Source: Pirellulales bacterium
GTDB lineage: Bacteria > Planctomycetota > Planctomycetia > Pirellulales > JANQPP01
Direction: 5' to 3'
Assembly (NCBI GenBank): GCA_028289405.1
Contig: JANQPP010000046.1
Location: forward strand, 29,902 to 93,901
Length of the DNA: 64,000 nucleotides
The position numbers were made by a program, and so were the translations under genes. Of the stretch, positions 17,479 through 26,618 are shown piece after piece. How positions within the stretch are numbered: position 1 is the stretch's first letter; the number at the start of each line of letters is the position of its first letter. The notes beneath the pieces were generated by a model, which searched no databases, was not told the DNA's origin, and worked only from the letters and a program-made list of their open reading frames with translations.

Positions 17479-20214
17479 TTAGTCTATTTCGTACTTGAAG
17501 CCGCCGCCGTCCTGAATATCGATCTTCACGTCGCCAATCACGCCCCCTTCGGCCATGCGGGAAAGGAACTCCGCCGACATTTCCGGCAGCAAGGTCCGCG
17601 TGAGGATGTGGTCCACGTTTCGAGCTCCGGTATCGACCTCCGTACAGCGTTTGGCGATCGTATCCACCAAGGCGGGTGAATAGCCGAAGCCGGCGCGGTA
17701 GTGCTCGCGGACGCGCTTGCCCACCTTGTTGAGCTTGAGTTCGATGATCTTCTTCATGACGTCGTCGGCCAGCGGATAATAGGGGACGACCGAAAGCCTT
17801 CCCAGAAAGGCCGGCTTGAACGTCTTCAGCAGTTCAGGAAAGATCGCCTGCATGAAGGCGTCCGGTTCCGGAGCCGTTTCGGGGTCCGCGCAGAGGCTCT
17901 TGATCAAATCCGTTCCTGCGTTGGTGGTCATCATGATCACCGTATTTTTGAAGTCGATGTCGCGGCCTTCGCCGTCTTTCATGGTCCCTTTGTCGAACAC
18001 CTGATAGAAGATGTCCTGCACGCCGGGATGCGCCTTTTCCATCTCGTCCAGCAACACCACGCTGTACGGTTTGCGGCGCACCGCTTCGGTGAGCACCCCC
18101 CCTTCCCCGTAGCCCACGTAGCCGGGAGGAGAGCCCATCAAGAGCGAAACTTTGTGCTCTTCCTTGAATTCGGACATGTTGATCACGGTCATGTTTTGCT
18201 CACCGCCGTAGAGCAATTCGGCCAGCGTAATCGCGGTTTCCGTCTTGCCCACGCCGCTAGTGCCGGCCAGCAGAAACACGCCGATGGGCGTACGCGGGTC
18301 CCGCAGGTTAGCGCGGGAAGTGCGAATGCTTTGGGCGATTTGCGCGAGGGCATGCGACTGGCCAATGATCGACTCTTCCATCAAGGCTTGCAGGTTCAGC
18401 ACGGTCTTGATTTCGTCGGCGACCATCCGGCCCACCGGAATGCCGGTCCAAGCGGCGACCGTCTCCGCCACGGCTTGGCTATTTACACAGGGGTGGACCA
18501 GCGGGTCCTCGCCTTGAAGTTCCCGAAGCTGGCCTTCGGCTCCAGCCAATGTGCCACGCAATTCATCTCGTTGGGCGGGCGAGAGGGCGTCCTCTGGTTC
18601 ATTGGCATTTTCCACTTCCTGCTCCGCTTCAGCGGTAACTTCGGCTGAAGGTTCTTCGGAGTCTTGCGCGTCCGACGCTTCGCCGTTGGAGGATGGTTGA
18701 GGTTCCAATTGATCGCGCAACGTGCGGATTTGGGAGACCAATTCTCTTTCTTCCTCCCAACGCTTTTCCAACTCCGCCAACTCTTGGTCGGAAGCCGCTT
18801 TTCTCGCGTCCAAATCCGCCAGCGCTTCCGCATGGTCCGCGCCCACTTCCTGCTCGCGGCGGAGGATTTCTTGGGCCACGATGATCTGTTCGATGCGGCG
18901 GCGGCAATCCTCGACGGCGGCGGGAGTCGCGGTCTGGCTGAGGCCAATTCGCGCGCACGTGGTATCGAGCAGGCTCACCGATTTGTCGGGCAGTTGCCGG
19001 CCCGCGATGTATCGGCTGGAAAGCTTGACGGCATCCTCTACCGCTTCGTTCAAAATCCGCACACGGTGATGGTTTTCCAGCGTGGAGACTAGGCCCCGCA
19101 TCATTTCGATGGCCGAGCCCTCGGGCGGCTCTTCCACTTTCACCACCTGGAAGCGGCGGGTCAGTGCCGCGTCCTTTTCGAAATACTTTTTGTACTCGGC
19201 CCAGGTCGTGGCGGCGATCGTTCGCAATTCTCCCCGTGCCAGCGCGGGCTTGAGTAAATTCGCGGCGTCCCCCTGTCCCGCCGAACCGCCGGCACCGATC
19301 ATCGTGTGCGCTTCGTCGATGAACAGAATGATCGGCGTCGGCGAACCCTTCACTTCCTCGATCACGGATTTGAGACGATTTTCAAACTCCCCTTTCACGC
19401 CCGCCCCCGCTTGCAGGAGCCCCAAGTCGAGCGTGCGAATTGTGACGTTTTCCAACAACGGAGGTATATCACCGGAGGCAACACGCAAGGCAAAACCTTC
19501 GACCACGGCGGTCTTGCCGACGCCCGCTTCCCCCGTGAGGATCGGATTGTTCTGCCGACGGCGGGTGAGAATATCGATGACTTGGCGAATTTCCGCGTCC
19601 CGTCCCAACACCGGATCGATGTCCCCCTGTCGGGCTCGCTGCGTGAGGTCGATCGTGTATTGCTCCAGAGCGACGGTCCGTTTGGGCACTCCGCCGGGGC
19701 CCGATGTTGGTGAAGAAGCCGGCGCCGTGGCCACTTCTTCCTCCGACGAACCGGCCACCAGGTCAGGTAGATTCTTCTTGAATGTTTCCGGATCGATTTC
19801 CGCCAGCCGGGGAGCACTTTCCCGCGTCAATCGGGCGAGCTGCGGTTCCGTGATCAACGCCAAAAGCAGATGCCCGCTCCGCACGGCTTGGCTGCCATAC
19901 TCGATCGAAGCCAGCATCCAGGCATGGCGGACGAGCTGCACGATCGTTTCCGAAAGCGCTGGGGGCCGACTGTTGCCGGTCTTCAGCCGGTCCACCGCCA
20001 CGGTCAAATCGCGCGTGAGCCGCGAAATATCGATTTCATAATGTCGCAAGATACGGTTCAGGTCCGTATCACTGGCTTCGAGGATTTTCAGCAGCCAGTG
20101 CTCGATTTCGACGTTGTAATTCGTGCGGGAAAGGCAGAGCCCGGCGGCGCCTTCCAGAGCGCGTCGCGTGGTCTCGTTCAGCTTACCGATGAGGGATTTG
20201 AGGTTGACGTCCAC
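17479..20214 (-). CDS. tssH: Type VI secretion ATPase TssH (ClpV)
   Basis: 911 aa from a GTG at 20214 with AAGGAA seven bases upstream. The frame runs 39 codons further, but VDVNLKSLIGKLNETTRRAL is where ClpV proteins begin. The N domain (1-160) has the ClpV-specific VEIEHWLLKILE motif. AAA1 has Walker A GEAGVGKT (228-235) and Walker B ILFIDEAHT (296-304). AAA2 has Walker A GTSGVGKT (651-658) and VVLLDEMEKAH. Between them is a coiled M-domain with an acidic, repetitive insertion at about 504-544 (many E, A, S). ClpV disassembles contracted TssBC sheaths for reuse. The 195 bases upstream separate it from tssG. Confidence 0.95.
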   Translation of the reverse strand: MDVNLKSLIGKLNETTRRALEGAAGLCLSRTNYNVEIEHWLLKILEASDTDLNRILRHYEIDISRLTRDLTVAVDRLKTGNSRPPALSETIVQLVRHAWMLASIEYGSQAVRSGHLLLALITEPQLARLTRESAPRLAEIDPETFKKNLPDLVAGSSEEEVATAPASSPTSGPGGVPKRTVALEQYTIDLTQRARQGDIDPVLGRDAEIRQVIDILTRRRQNNPILTGEAGVGKTAVVEGFALRVASGDIPPLLENVTIRTLDLGLLQAGAGVKGEFENRLKSVIEEVKGSPTPIILFIDEAHTMIGAGGSAGQGDAANLLKPALARGELRTIAATTWAEYKKYFEKDAALTRRFQVVKVEEPPEGSAIEMMRGLVSTLENHHRVRILNEAVEDAVKLSSRYIAGRQLPDKSVSLLDTTCARIGLSQTATPAAVEDCRRRIEQIIVAQEILRREQEVGADHAEALADLDARKAASDQELAELEKRWEEERELVSQIRTLRDQLEPQPSSNGEASDAQDSEEPSAEVTAEAEQEVENANEPEDALSPAQRDELRGTLAGAEGQLRELQGEDPLVHPCVNSQAVAETVAAWTGIPVGRMVADEIKTVLNLQALMEESIIGQSHALAQIAQSIRTSRANLRDPRTPIGVFLLAGTSGVGKTETAITLAELLYGGEQNMTVINMSEFKEEHKVSLLMGSPPGYVGYGEGGVLTEAVRRKPYSVVLLDEMEKAHPGVQDIFYQVFDKGTMKDGEGRDIDFKNTVIMMTTNAGTDLIKSLCADPETAPEPDAFMQAIFPELLKTFKPAFLGRLSVVPYYPLADDVMKKIIELKLNKVGKRVREHYRAGFGYSPALVDTIAKRCTEVDTGARNVDHILTRTLLPEMSAEFLSRMAEGGVIGDVKIDIQDGGGFKYEID

Positions 20215-20409
20215 GGCCAGTTCCTTTGATTTTGCGCGCGTTGATTGATCCGAAATACGGGGTACAACCGGCCATAGCGTGCCGGGACTTGATGTATTTT
20301 TTCCGCTCCACTCGACCGGCATCGCGGGCATGCCCGGCTCAGCATTTCCTTGGGACTTTCTATCGGCGGTCGCCGTGGCGTGGTGAAGTGAGGGTCACAA
20401 AAACATACG

Positions 20410-21570
20410 TCAAATGTCGTCCTTGCCAGGATGCAGGGCTAATAAGGCATCCTCGGCATCTTGAGTAAATTCGTTACGGCGGAGCCAGGTATTCCAACCG
20501 AGCCGTGGTCCACGCTGGGTATCGCGAGAAAATTGGCACCAGGGGACCTCCTTTGCGCGAAGCACGAGTTGGCAATCCATATCGAACGTGGGGCCGGCGT
20601 ACAGCCGGGCCAGGTCGGCTATTTTACGGTATGCCGTGCCGGAAGGAAGAAAATCGAGAAACTCTTCATACGACAAAGGCCCCAGGCGCAGGCGAAACTT
20701 GCCTTGCAGGTCGCGAAAGCGCTTGCCGATCAGGGCGGTTCCCCCAAGCTCCGTGTTTCCTCCATCGGCCAATTGGGTTTGCGAATCCGCCTCCAGGGCG
20801 AGCCACTGCGGGACGAATTGCAGGACGTCCGCCGCGATGCCGAAGAAATCACGCAATAAACCTTCTAGTCCCGCAGCGGAGCGATGTTGCTGGGACAACA
20901 GGCCGGCATAATGGCGCACCGTGAGGTCCGCGACCGTGGACCGGGGCGCGAGCCGCTCCCTCACGGACGCCTGGTACCGCAGGGAGGGCGTGCCCATGCC
21001 CGTCAGATCAAGCAGGTTTTGCGATACGAGATCCAAGCGCGGACGCGTTTCAGTGACAAACGCGCGTAGCCGCGAGAGGTCGTCCGCGAAGTCCCGCTGC
21101 CCAATCCGCTCCGCCCGCTCGTGACCGATGTGAAATTGGTACTTCTCCCAGGCACGATAAAACAAAGAGAGCAGCCGGTGGCTAAACAGATCCAAAAATT
21201 CCCGGAGCGTGTGGTCCTTCTGCCGGGCTCGCTCCAGCATCAATTCCGTGTAAAAGCGGGGCAAGGCACCCGACGGACCGGTCAGTCCGAAGAAGGCGAC
21301 GGTGAGGCGCGGCGGACCATCTTCCGAGCGAGGCGGCAGGACCTCCACCAAATCGCTGGGGGGGAACACCAGGGAAAGATGCGTGCGGAAGCGGACGCAT
21401 TCCTCCTCGGGCGGATGATTGCCCCCCACGGCCCGCTTGTGCGGGGCTAGCCGCTCCAAGACCCGTACTGCTTGAAAGAAGTTGAAGCGAAAAGGCTCCT
21501 CGCGCAGCAGGTCTTCCAATGAAGGGCCGCTACTCCAGACGTTGTGATTTTTTTCCAAGGATGATGGCAT
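20410..21570 (-). CDS. tssG: Type VI secretion baseplate subunit TssG (ImpH/VasB)
   Basis: 386 aa. TssG with two TssF copies and TssK forms the T6SS baseplate wedge. Recognisable blocks are FRFNFFQAVRVLERL near the N-terminus, VRFRTHLSLVFPPSDL, the FFGLTGPSGALPRFYTELM motif that defines the family, and FLDLFSHRLLSLFYRAWEKY. The C-terminal part has LGPLSYEEFLDFLP. Start ATG at 21570; no good Shine-Dalgarno is seen. It follows tssF by 96 bases on the same strand, the usual tssEFG order. Confidence 0.93.
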   Translation of the reverse strand: MPSSLEKNHNVWSSGPSLEDLLREEPFRFNFFQAVRVLERLAPHKRAVGGNHPPEEECVRFRTHLSLVFPPSDLVEVLPPRSEDGPPRLTVAFFGLTGPSGALPRFYTELMLERARQKDHTLREFLDLFSHRLLSLFYRAWEKYQFHIGHERAERIGQRDFADDLSRLRAFVTETRPRLDLVSQNLLDLTGMGTPSLRYQASVRERLAPRSTVADLTVRHYAGLLSQQHRSAAGLEGLLRDFFGIAADVLQFVPQWLALEADSQTQLADGGNTELGGTALIGKRFRDLQGKFRLRLGPLSYEEFLDFLPSGTAYRKIADLARLYAGPTFDMDCQLVLRAKEVPWCQFSRDTQRGPRLGWNTWLRRNEFTQDAEDALLALHPGKDDI

Positions 21571-21666
21571 GGCGATGCGTTGATGCCGTGTGTATCCGCT
21601 TTGAACCTTCGCGACCGCGCGGTCAGGGCATCAGCAAATTCCCTCCGGTCAGCGGGCAATGCCGTG

Positions 21667-23514
21667 TCACAGTAATTCCTTTTCTCCCGCCCGGAACGGC
21701 CAGCGTTTGATGACTCCCCCGCGCTGTTTGGTCCGGGCCACCAGCCGCGTGGCCGAATTGAGCGAGGCATACAGCGCCAAAAAACGTTCTAGAACGGCGG
21801 CGAAAAGAAACACTCCGCTGCCGGCGTATTGGTCTTCATCGAATTCGATGGAGACTTCCATTCCTCGGCAAAAACCCTTCTGGATTCCGTCTCGAATGGG
21901 TGCGACCGCCCGGCGGCTATTCACGCCAAGGATGCCGGTAATGTGCTGGTGGCTGACGCGGTTATCCGCGTAGTCGTAAAGCCGTAGCACTTCACGCAGC
22001 GCGTCCGCGCCGTCGGTTCCTCCCACGATCGAAAGATGATTCAGGGCCAGGTGGGAAATCAGCCGCCAGCGGTTTTGGCCCCACGGGAGCCGCGCGGGGG
22101 ACGTCGGCGGCACCACCGGCACGATGCCCATTACCGGTGCCTGCCCGTCTAGCTGAAACTGCCAGGATTCACCGCCGGTGACGCGCAATTGGCCCGGCAA
22201 GTTGCGGTTGCTGCACGTGGCTTGCAGCATCAACACCTCGGCGGCTGGCAGCTTGGGATCGAACCCCAAATCCGTGAGCGTGACGTAGACCTCGGTCCCC
22301 GAATCCCCTTTCCTCAGCGATGGACGGCGTTGCGAATGCCAATAAACCTGCTCCCGGTTCGCGTCTTGGGCATGCTTGAAGGAAAAGAATGGCTGGTACT
22401 CCTTCGTTTCTTGCGTATCCGCATTGAGGCTGTACACACGGTCCAGGGAATACACTTCCATGGCGCCGGAGTGGCGGACATCCGGCACGACCAGATATTC
22501 ATATTTCGTCTGCGTGATCCGAATCGGATCGGCTTCTTGCGTGAAGAGGTTCACGGCGGGGCAGCATCCCAGGCGAAACATGTCCTTCGACAGCCGGTTT
22601 TCCAACTCTCCCACGTTTCGGTCAAGGAACAGAAACAAGTCGAAAGAAGTTCCCAGCGATGCCCCCAAAACCCTTTCCATGCCACGGATATCCGCGAACA
22701 AGAATTTGCTGGGAAACGTGAAGTATTCCGTCAGCAGGCGATATCCCAAATGCGAGCGGGGGCCATAGGGCAACATGCCCTCGTCCCGGCCAAACCCCAC
22801 GGGTTGGATGGCGCCACCGCCTTGGACGAACGTGGGCGAGGCTTCGGGATCATCCGCGGGACGGACCATGACCTGCGTAACATGGTTAAACAGCAATTCG
22901 TAAACAGTCCGCGCCGTGGCGTCGTCTCCACCCAAAAAAAATCGGAGATGGTCGAATTCGAGCTGCGAAAAAGGGAGCCCGTTGGTCGTCCGCAACCGCA
23001 ACCGCAGCATCGCCGGCGCGCCCACGCTGCGGGGCGGCGGCACGACCATTTGGCCGAACGGGGCCGTGTGATAAGTCGCCGATTCCAATTCAATGGGCAG
23101 CAGCGTGACCGGATACGCGGTGCGGAACCGGCAGGGCAGACCGCCCACCTCCCGGGAATAGAGCTTGCTGTGCCGGGGAATCGTGTGCCCCGTGGTAAGT
23201 TGGCCTTGGCCGGGGTCCAACAGGAATTGAACCACGGTCATGGAGGGAATCGGCACCAGATAATGCGGATAGAGGATACCCAACAAAGCATCCGTGATCT
23301 CGGGAAATTCGTCGTCCAGTTTCAAGCGGATGCGGGCAGTCAAGAAGGCGAACGCCTCGATGAGCCGTTCCACATGCGGATCTTCCGCCTCGCCCGTCTC
23401 CCGGTCGAACAGCAGGCGGTCCGCGATCTTGGGGCGTTCCCGGGCGAATTCCAGGCTCAACCGGCGGATATGGTTGAGCTCGCTTTCGTAATAGGTTTCC
23501 AGAGAACTGGACAA
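21667..23514 (-). CDS. tssF: Type VI secretion baseplate subunit TssF (ImpG/VasA)
   Basis: 615 aa. The start is a TTG at 23514 with GAGGGAA just upstream and gives the family N-terminus LETYYESELNHIRRLSLEFA. Further TssF blocks: DPHVERLIEAFAFLTARIRLKLDDEFPE, LYPHYLVPIPSM, LPFSQLEFDHLRFFL, SYRLLTEYFTFPSKFLFADI-like LGYRLLTEYF and the ending GSGVFLFAAVLERFLALYASLNS. TssF is the main wedge protein of the baseplate. No frameshift or truncation is seen. It lies between tssE and tssG. Confidence 0.94.
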   Translation of the reverse strand: MSSSLETYYESELNHIRRLSLEFARERPKIADRLLFDRETGEAEDPHVERLIEAFAFLTARIRLKLDDEFPEITDALLGILYPHYLVPIPSMTVVQFLLDPGQGQLTTGHTIPRHSKLYSREVGGLPCRFRTAYPVTLLPIELESATYHTAPFGQMVVPPPRSVGAPAMLRLRLRTTNGLPFSQLEFDHLRFFLGGDDATARTVYELLFNHVTQVMVRPADDPEASPTFVQGGGAIQPVGFGRDEGMLPYGPRSHLGYRLLTEYFTFPSKFLFADIRGMERVLGASLGTSFDLFLFLDRNVGELENRLSKDMFRLGCCPAVNLFTQEADPIRITQTKYEYLVVPDVRHSGAMEVYSLDRVYSLNADTQETKEYQPFFSFKHAQDANREQVYWHSQRRPSLRKGDSGTEVYVTLTDLGFDPKLPAAEVLMLQATCSNRNLPGQLRVTGGESWQFQLDGQAPVMGIVPVVPPTSPARLPWGQNRWRLISHLALNHLSIVGGTDGADALREVLRLYDYADNRVSHQHITGILGVNSRRAVAPIRDGIQKGFCRGMEVSIEFDEDQYAGSGVFLFAAVLERFLALYASLNSATRLVARTKQRGGVIKRWPFRAGEKELL

Positions 23515-23567
23515 GGTTCCCTCAGGCGAATAACGGTGCTCTCGTCCACATGGGAATCGGCCCGTGT

Positions 23568-24065
23568 TTACTTGGATTCAACTTTGCAGTTTCCCACGAC
23601 GGGCTCCATGATCGTATCAAAACTGACGGGAACTGGCTGCGGCTCGACCCACAATAAAGCCTCGATCGTGAAATGAATTTTCCGGTCCAAGGATTTGGCG
23701 GTGGAATGCAGCGTGGCCTTCACATTGCGTAGGCGAGGTTCAAATCGCTTGATCGTGTTTTCCACGGCGCGCCGCAACCGTTCCCGTTCATTCAGACTGC
23801 CTGCTCCCATGGCGGTGAAGTCGGGCATGCCGAAAGTCAGGATGGACTGCTGGGCTTCGCTGAGTGTTTCGGACAAGTCGGGCCGGCTGGGGCGTGTGTT
23901 GAGCAGATACTCAACATCCCGGAGAACTGATTGCTGGAACTCGTGCAAAGTTTGCGCCTGCTGCCACTCCGGCTCCGTGGAGACGTCGGGCTGATGGTCG
24001 ATCAAGCGGTCCAACAAAGAGGGCAACAAAGGCTGCCGCGAACCAACCGTGGACAAGGGACCCAA
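23568..24065 (-). CDS. tssE: Type VI secretion baseplate protein TssE (gp25-like)
   Basis: 165 aa with a probable TTG start at 24065 (AGAGGA nearby); a second TTG three codons later is an alternative. PSLLDRLIDHQPD is the TssE N-terminal motif, followed by LRDVEYLLNTRPS and FGMPDFTAMG, then IKRFEPRLRNVKATL and IHFTIEALLWVEPQPVPVSF, all typical of the phage gp25-like fold. TssE joins the sheath to the baseplate. The 177-base gap upstream separates it from the metallopeptidase gene. Confidence 0.9.
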   Translation of the reverse strand: MGPLSTVGSRQPLLPSLLDRLIDHQPDVSTEPEWQQAQTLHEFQQSVLRDVEYLLNTRPSRPDLSETLSEAQQSILTFGMPDFTAMGAGSLNERERLRRAVENTIKRFEPRLRNVKATLHSTAKSLDRKIHFTIEALLWVEPQPVPVSFDTIMEPVVGNCKVESK

Positions 24066-24242
24066 TCCTCTGGGCTAGTGAATTGTGTGTGGGAACATCT
24101 AATTCGGTCACCCGAAGATTAGAGGATGCACTCCCCTCGCGGCAACCCCGTGGGCTGGTCTCTCGCCACCCGCAACAGGAGACAAATGGAAGTGAGAGGA
24201 GAGTTCTCAACCTAGGGGTTGCCGCGACATTCGGAAAACGCT

Positions 24243-24746
24243 TCAAGTATTCTTCCAGGGCTCCTGGATGCCGCCATACACCTTTTTTTCGTACGCCCAG
24301 CCCTCTTCGTTACTGGGGTCACCAGCTATGGGATCGTCCACACCATCCTGGTCGTCGGCCCAGTGAGTCAATTCATGGAGCAAGATCACGCCCACCATAT
24401 AGACGAGCTTGCCGGAGCGTTTGGTTTTGCCTAGATGTTTTTTGAACCGTCCCCGTTTGTCGGACATGCCCTTCTCGAAATCCTTAACACGGTCTTCGTC
24501 GATGCGGATCTCCTGCGAGCTTGCACCGAACGTGAACTCTCCGTCCGCCCCCAAATTTTTTACGACCTTGATCATGGGGCTTTGTCCCCAACGAAGCGAC
24601 TTCTTAATCGTGGCCCGGCTCACGTTTCCAGACAGTTTTCGAATCGCCTCAATAATCGGCTTCACCTCCTGAACTTCCGGCATGCGATTACGCACGTAGC
24701 GGGCAAACCGGGGAAACTTTTTCATCTGATCAGCGGACATATGCAT
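24243..24746 (-). CDS. Small HExxH metallopeptidase, candidate T6SS effector
   Basis: 167 aa, ATG at 24746 preceded by GAGGAG with a 7-base spacer. The only catalytic signature is HELTH at 124-128 inside LVYMVGVILLHELTHWADDQDG, with a downstream acidic segment NEEGWAYE (146-153) that could supply the third zinc ligand. This layout resembles the toxin metallopeptidase families (Tox-MPTase3-like) found as C-terminal toxin domains in polymorphic toxin systems. Here it is free-standing, with a basic N-terminal half and no signal peptide. It lies inside the secretion locus between tagJ and tssE. Effector function is inference; an immunity gene could not be identified next to it. Confidence 0.7.
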   Translation of the reverse strand: MHMSADQMKKFPRFARYVRNRMPEVQEVKPIIEAIRKLSGNVSRATIKKSLRWGQSPMIKVVKNLGADGEFTFGASSQEIRIDEDRVKDFEKGMSDKRGRFKKHLGKTKRSGKLVYMVGVILLHELTHWADDQDGVDDPIAGDPSNEEGWAYEKKVYGGIQEPWKNT

Positions 24747-24874
24747 GATATTTCTCCTCTTTCAAGCCGACGCGCGGCCGGCAAGGGTGTGAAAATGGCG
24801 CGGACGGATTTCGCCACGCGTAAGTATTTGTATTTATATTTCACCACCGATGCCTTCCCTCGGCTCGGAGCAGA

Positions 24875-25672
24875 TTAATCACCTTGGATTTGCAATGAAC
24901 GTGCTTCCAATACAGGCAAGGCATCGTCTCCCGCGAGAAAGAGCCTTTGTCCCATCCCTCGAACCGGTCCGTCACCTTCTTCCAACCAATCGGTCATCCG
25001 CGCGAGCTGGATTTGCTCATTCTCGTGCGTGGCCGAGCCCACATACCTTGTGGGCGTATAGCCGCTGCGCTGCGAATCGTCCCGCAAAAGCAGGCGTATC
25101 GGCAGCCACACGAGGTCGCGAGGCCGTTCCGGTGCTGGCAATTCCACTTCGCGGACCTGGTCCAAAGGAAGCCAGATGTAGTCCCGCATGACGATGAGTT
25201 CCAACACCGGCGCGAGCAGGTCGTCGCAATCGCAAAACCCTTCAACGTCCCGGCCGTTGACCGTCACCCGCAACGTGGGCCGCTCTTCCTGGGAACGGTC
25301 GAGCAGTTCCTTGGCTTCGCGATGGTTTCCCTCCCGAATACGATTCACGGCCTCCAAATGATGCTGCACGTAATCCGGCGGATCCAGCAGAAACTCCGGC
25401 TTGCGTCCCTGGGAAAACAGAGCCTCCCGTGAACGCTCCGCCTCCAAAACGTTACGATAGACCTGCACGGCCCATTCGTTTTGGGGATCCTGTTGAGCCA
25501 CGACGTCGAGTTGTTTTTCCGCGCGGTCCCAATTGCCCGTGAAGCAGAGCAACTCGAACAAAAACGTCCGCAATTCGGGATTGTTCGGGTCCGCCTTCAC
25601 TTCGTTATTGAGCGCGGTGATGGCCTCGCCAAGCTGGCCCGCCTGGAATAATTCTTTCGCGGTCACGAGCAT
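24875..25672 (-). CDS. tagJ: Type VI secretion accessory protein TagJ (ImpE)
   Basis: 265 aa from the ATG at 25672, which is only two bases from GGAGG; a GTG two codons later has better spacing (8 bases) and could be the true start. The frame extends upstream but overlaps a terminator. The N-terminal half is TPR-like (AKELFQAGQLGEAITALNNEV, PNNPELRTFLFELLCFTGNWDRAEKQLD) and the C-terminal half carries the ImpE pattern VNGRDVEGFCDCDDLLAPVLEL and YIWLPLDQVREVEL, GSATHENEQIQLARMTDWLE. TagJ binds the sheath protein TssB and is thought to help recruit ClpV. It is downstream of hcp and its terminator. Confidence 0.9.
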   Translation of the reverse strand: MLVTAKELFQAGQLGEAITALNNEVKADPNNPELRTFLFELLCFTGNWDRAEKQLDVVAQQDPQNEWAVQVYRNVLEAERSREALFSQGRKPEFLLDPPDYVQHHLEAVNRIREGNHREAKELLDRSQEERPTLRVTVNGRDVEGFCDCDDLLAPVLELIVMRDYIWLPLDQVREVELPAPERPRDLVWLPIRLLLRDDSQRSGYTPTRYVGSATHENEQIQLARMTDWLEEGDGPVRGMGQRLFLAGDDALPVLEARSLQIQGD

Positions 25673-25766
25673 TTCCTCCCGATTGCTGGACAGATTTCTG
25701 AAAGTGGAACACCGCCGGCATGGAAACAGCCGTATTTTTGGTGGCGTGAATTCCACCTGGATCTTC

Positions 25767-25802
25767 AAAAAAACCGGGACGCTCTCGTGAGCGCCCCGGT
25801 TT
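25767..25802 (-). terminator. Intrinsic terminator after hcp
   Basis: On the minus strand a 14-bp stem (AAACCGGG...CCCGGTTT outer arm, CGCTC/GAGCG inner arm, one A-C mismatch, four-base loop) is followed directly by a run of seven Ts in the transcript (As at 25767-25773 on the + strand). It starts 37 bases after the hcp stop codon. This is a classic rho-independent terminator and should limit read-through from hcp into tagJ. Confidence 0.85.
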
Positions 25803-25839
25803 GGAGATTCCAGGAGAGAAGCCGTCGCACGAATCGGGC

Positions 25840-26340
25840 TTAACCCGGATAGCTTGCGTCGTTCTTTTGCACGTCCCAAGTTCCTTCGACCGCCGCGTCC
25901 AAGGTGCCGTCTTCCTTCTGCGGCTTGTACTCGAACTTGATCGCCCCAAAATTGAGGGACATCGTATCGACCGGGACAATATCGCCGGACGAACCGCCAG
26001 TCTGGTAACTGGTAATGTACACCGGCTTCATTTTGATCAACATATAATCCTGAGGGTTCTTGCCGGCCCGGCGGCAGGTGAGCACGACCTCATCCGTGAT
26101 GTGTTCGCCTTGTGCACAGTATTGCATCAGCTTGGGCGTGGCCTTGTTAGCCCGCATCGTGAAGGTCAAATCCTGCAGATGGCTTTTGCCCGCGCTGCCG
26201 CCGGTGGTGCCGCTCTCGTGGGTGGAATCGTTGGTCTCCCCCCAGCTCCAGGAAAGGATTTCGATTTCGCCTTTCTTGGTTTTGTCGGTGGATTCGCCGT
26301 CCGCGCCGGGGATCTTCAGGAAATAGTCAACATTCGCCAT
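25840..26340 (-). CDS. hcp: Type VI secretion tube protein Hcp (TssD)
   Basis: 166 aa, ATG at 26340 with AAGGAG seven bases upstream, the best ribosome site in the cluster. The Hcp family pattern is clear: DYFLKIPGADGESTDKTKKGEIEILSW at the N-terminus, GKSHLQDLTFTMRANKATPKL, MLIKMKPVYITSYQTGG and SLNFGAIKFEYKPQ. Hcp hexamers stack as the inner tube and carry effectors through the lumen. It has its own 278-base upstream region and its own terminator downstream, so it probably forms a separate, highly expressed unit. Confidence 0.95.
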   Translation of the reverse strand: MANVDYFLKIPGADGESTDKTKKGEIEILSWSWGETNDSTHESGTTGGSAGKSHLQDLTFTMRANKATPKLMQYCAQGEHITDEVVLTCRRAGKNPQDYMLIKMKPVYITSYQTGGSSGDIVPVDTMSLNFGAIKFEYKPQKEDGTLDAAVEGTWDVQKNDASYPG

Positions 26341-26618
26341 TTTTGTTCTCCTTAAGTAAGGTGTGGTAAGCGGAGTCTCAAGTTTTGTTTCGTTTCCCGT
26401 CGAGGCCTCGTATAACTACGTTTTCGAGCGATGCCTCTGGCGGTTGCGGCGAATTCTTTGAAATTTTTTCCCGTTCACCGGCGAGGCATTCTTTTTCACC
26501 GAAGTAGATATGGCGACCTGAGAATCCCGTAGGGAAAACCAACAATTTCGCCTGGGATGCAACGTTACAACGTCACTTCCCCAAAAAGCCAAAGACCATT
26601 TGCTCGGGCCGTCGAGGC
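26341..26618 (-). promoter_or_regulatory. hcp leader region with an imperfect stem-loop
   Basis: 278 bases between tssC and hcp. A candidate stem pairs GAGGC (26402-26406) and CTCG (26407-26410) with CGAG (26425-26428) and GCCTC (26433-26437), with a 4-base bulge, about 65 bases before the hcp start. An AACGTTAC/AACGTCAC direct repeat is at 26561-26576. No consensus promoter was confidently found, although hcp must have one here if it is transcribed on its own. Confidence 0.35.

Noticed and set aside
19082..20041. Long + strand frame antisense to tssH
   Set aside because: Ser/Arg/Thr-rich translation typical of the complement of a GC-rich coding gene; tssH motifs on the other strand are unambiguous.
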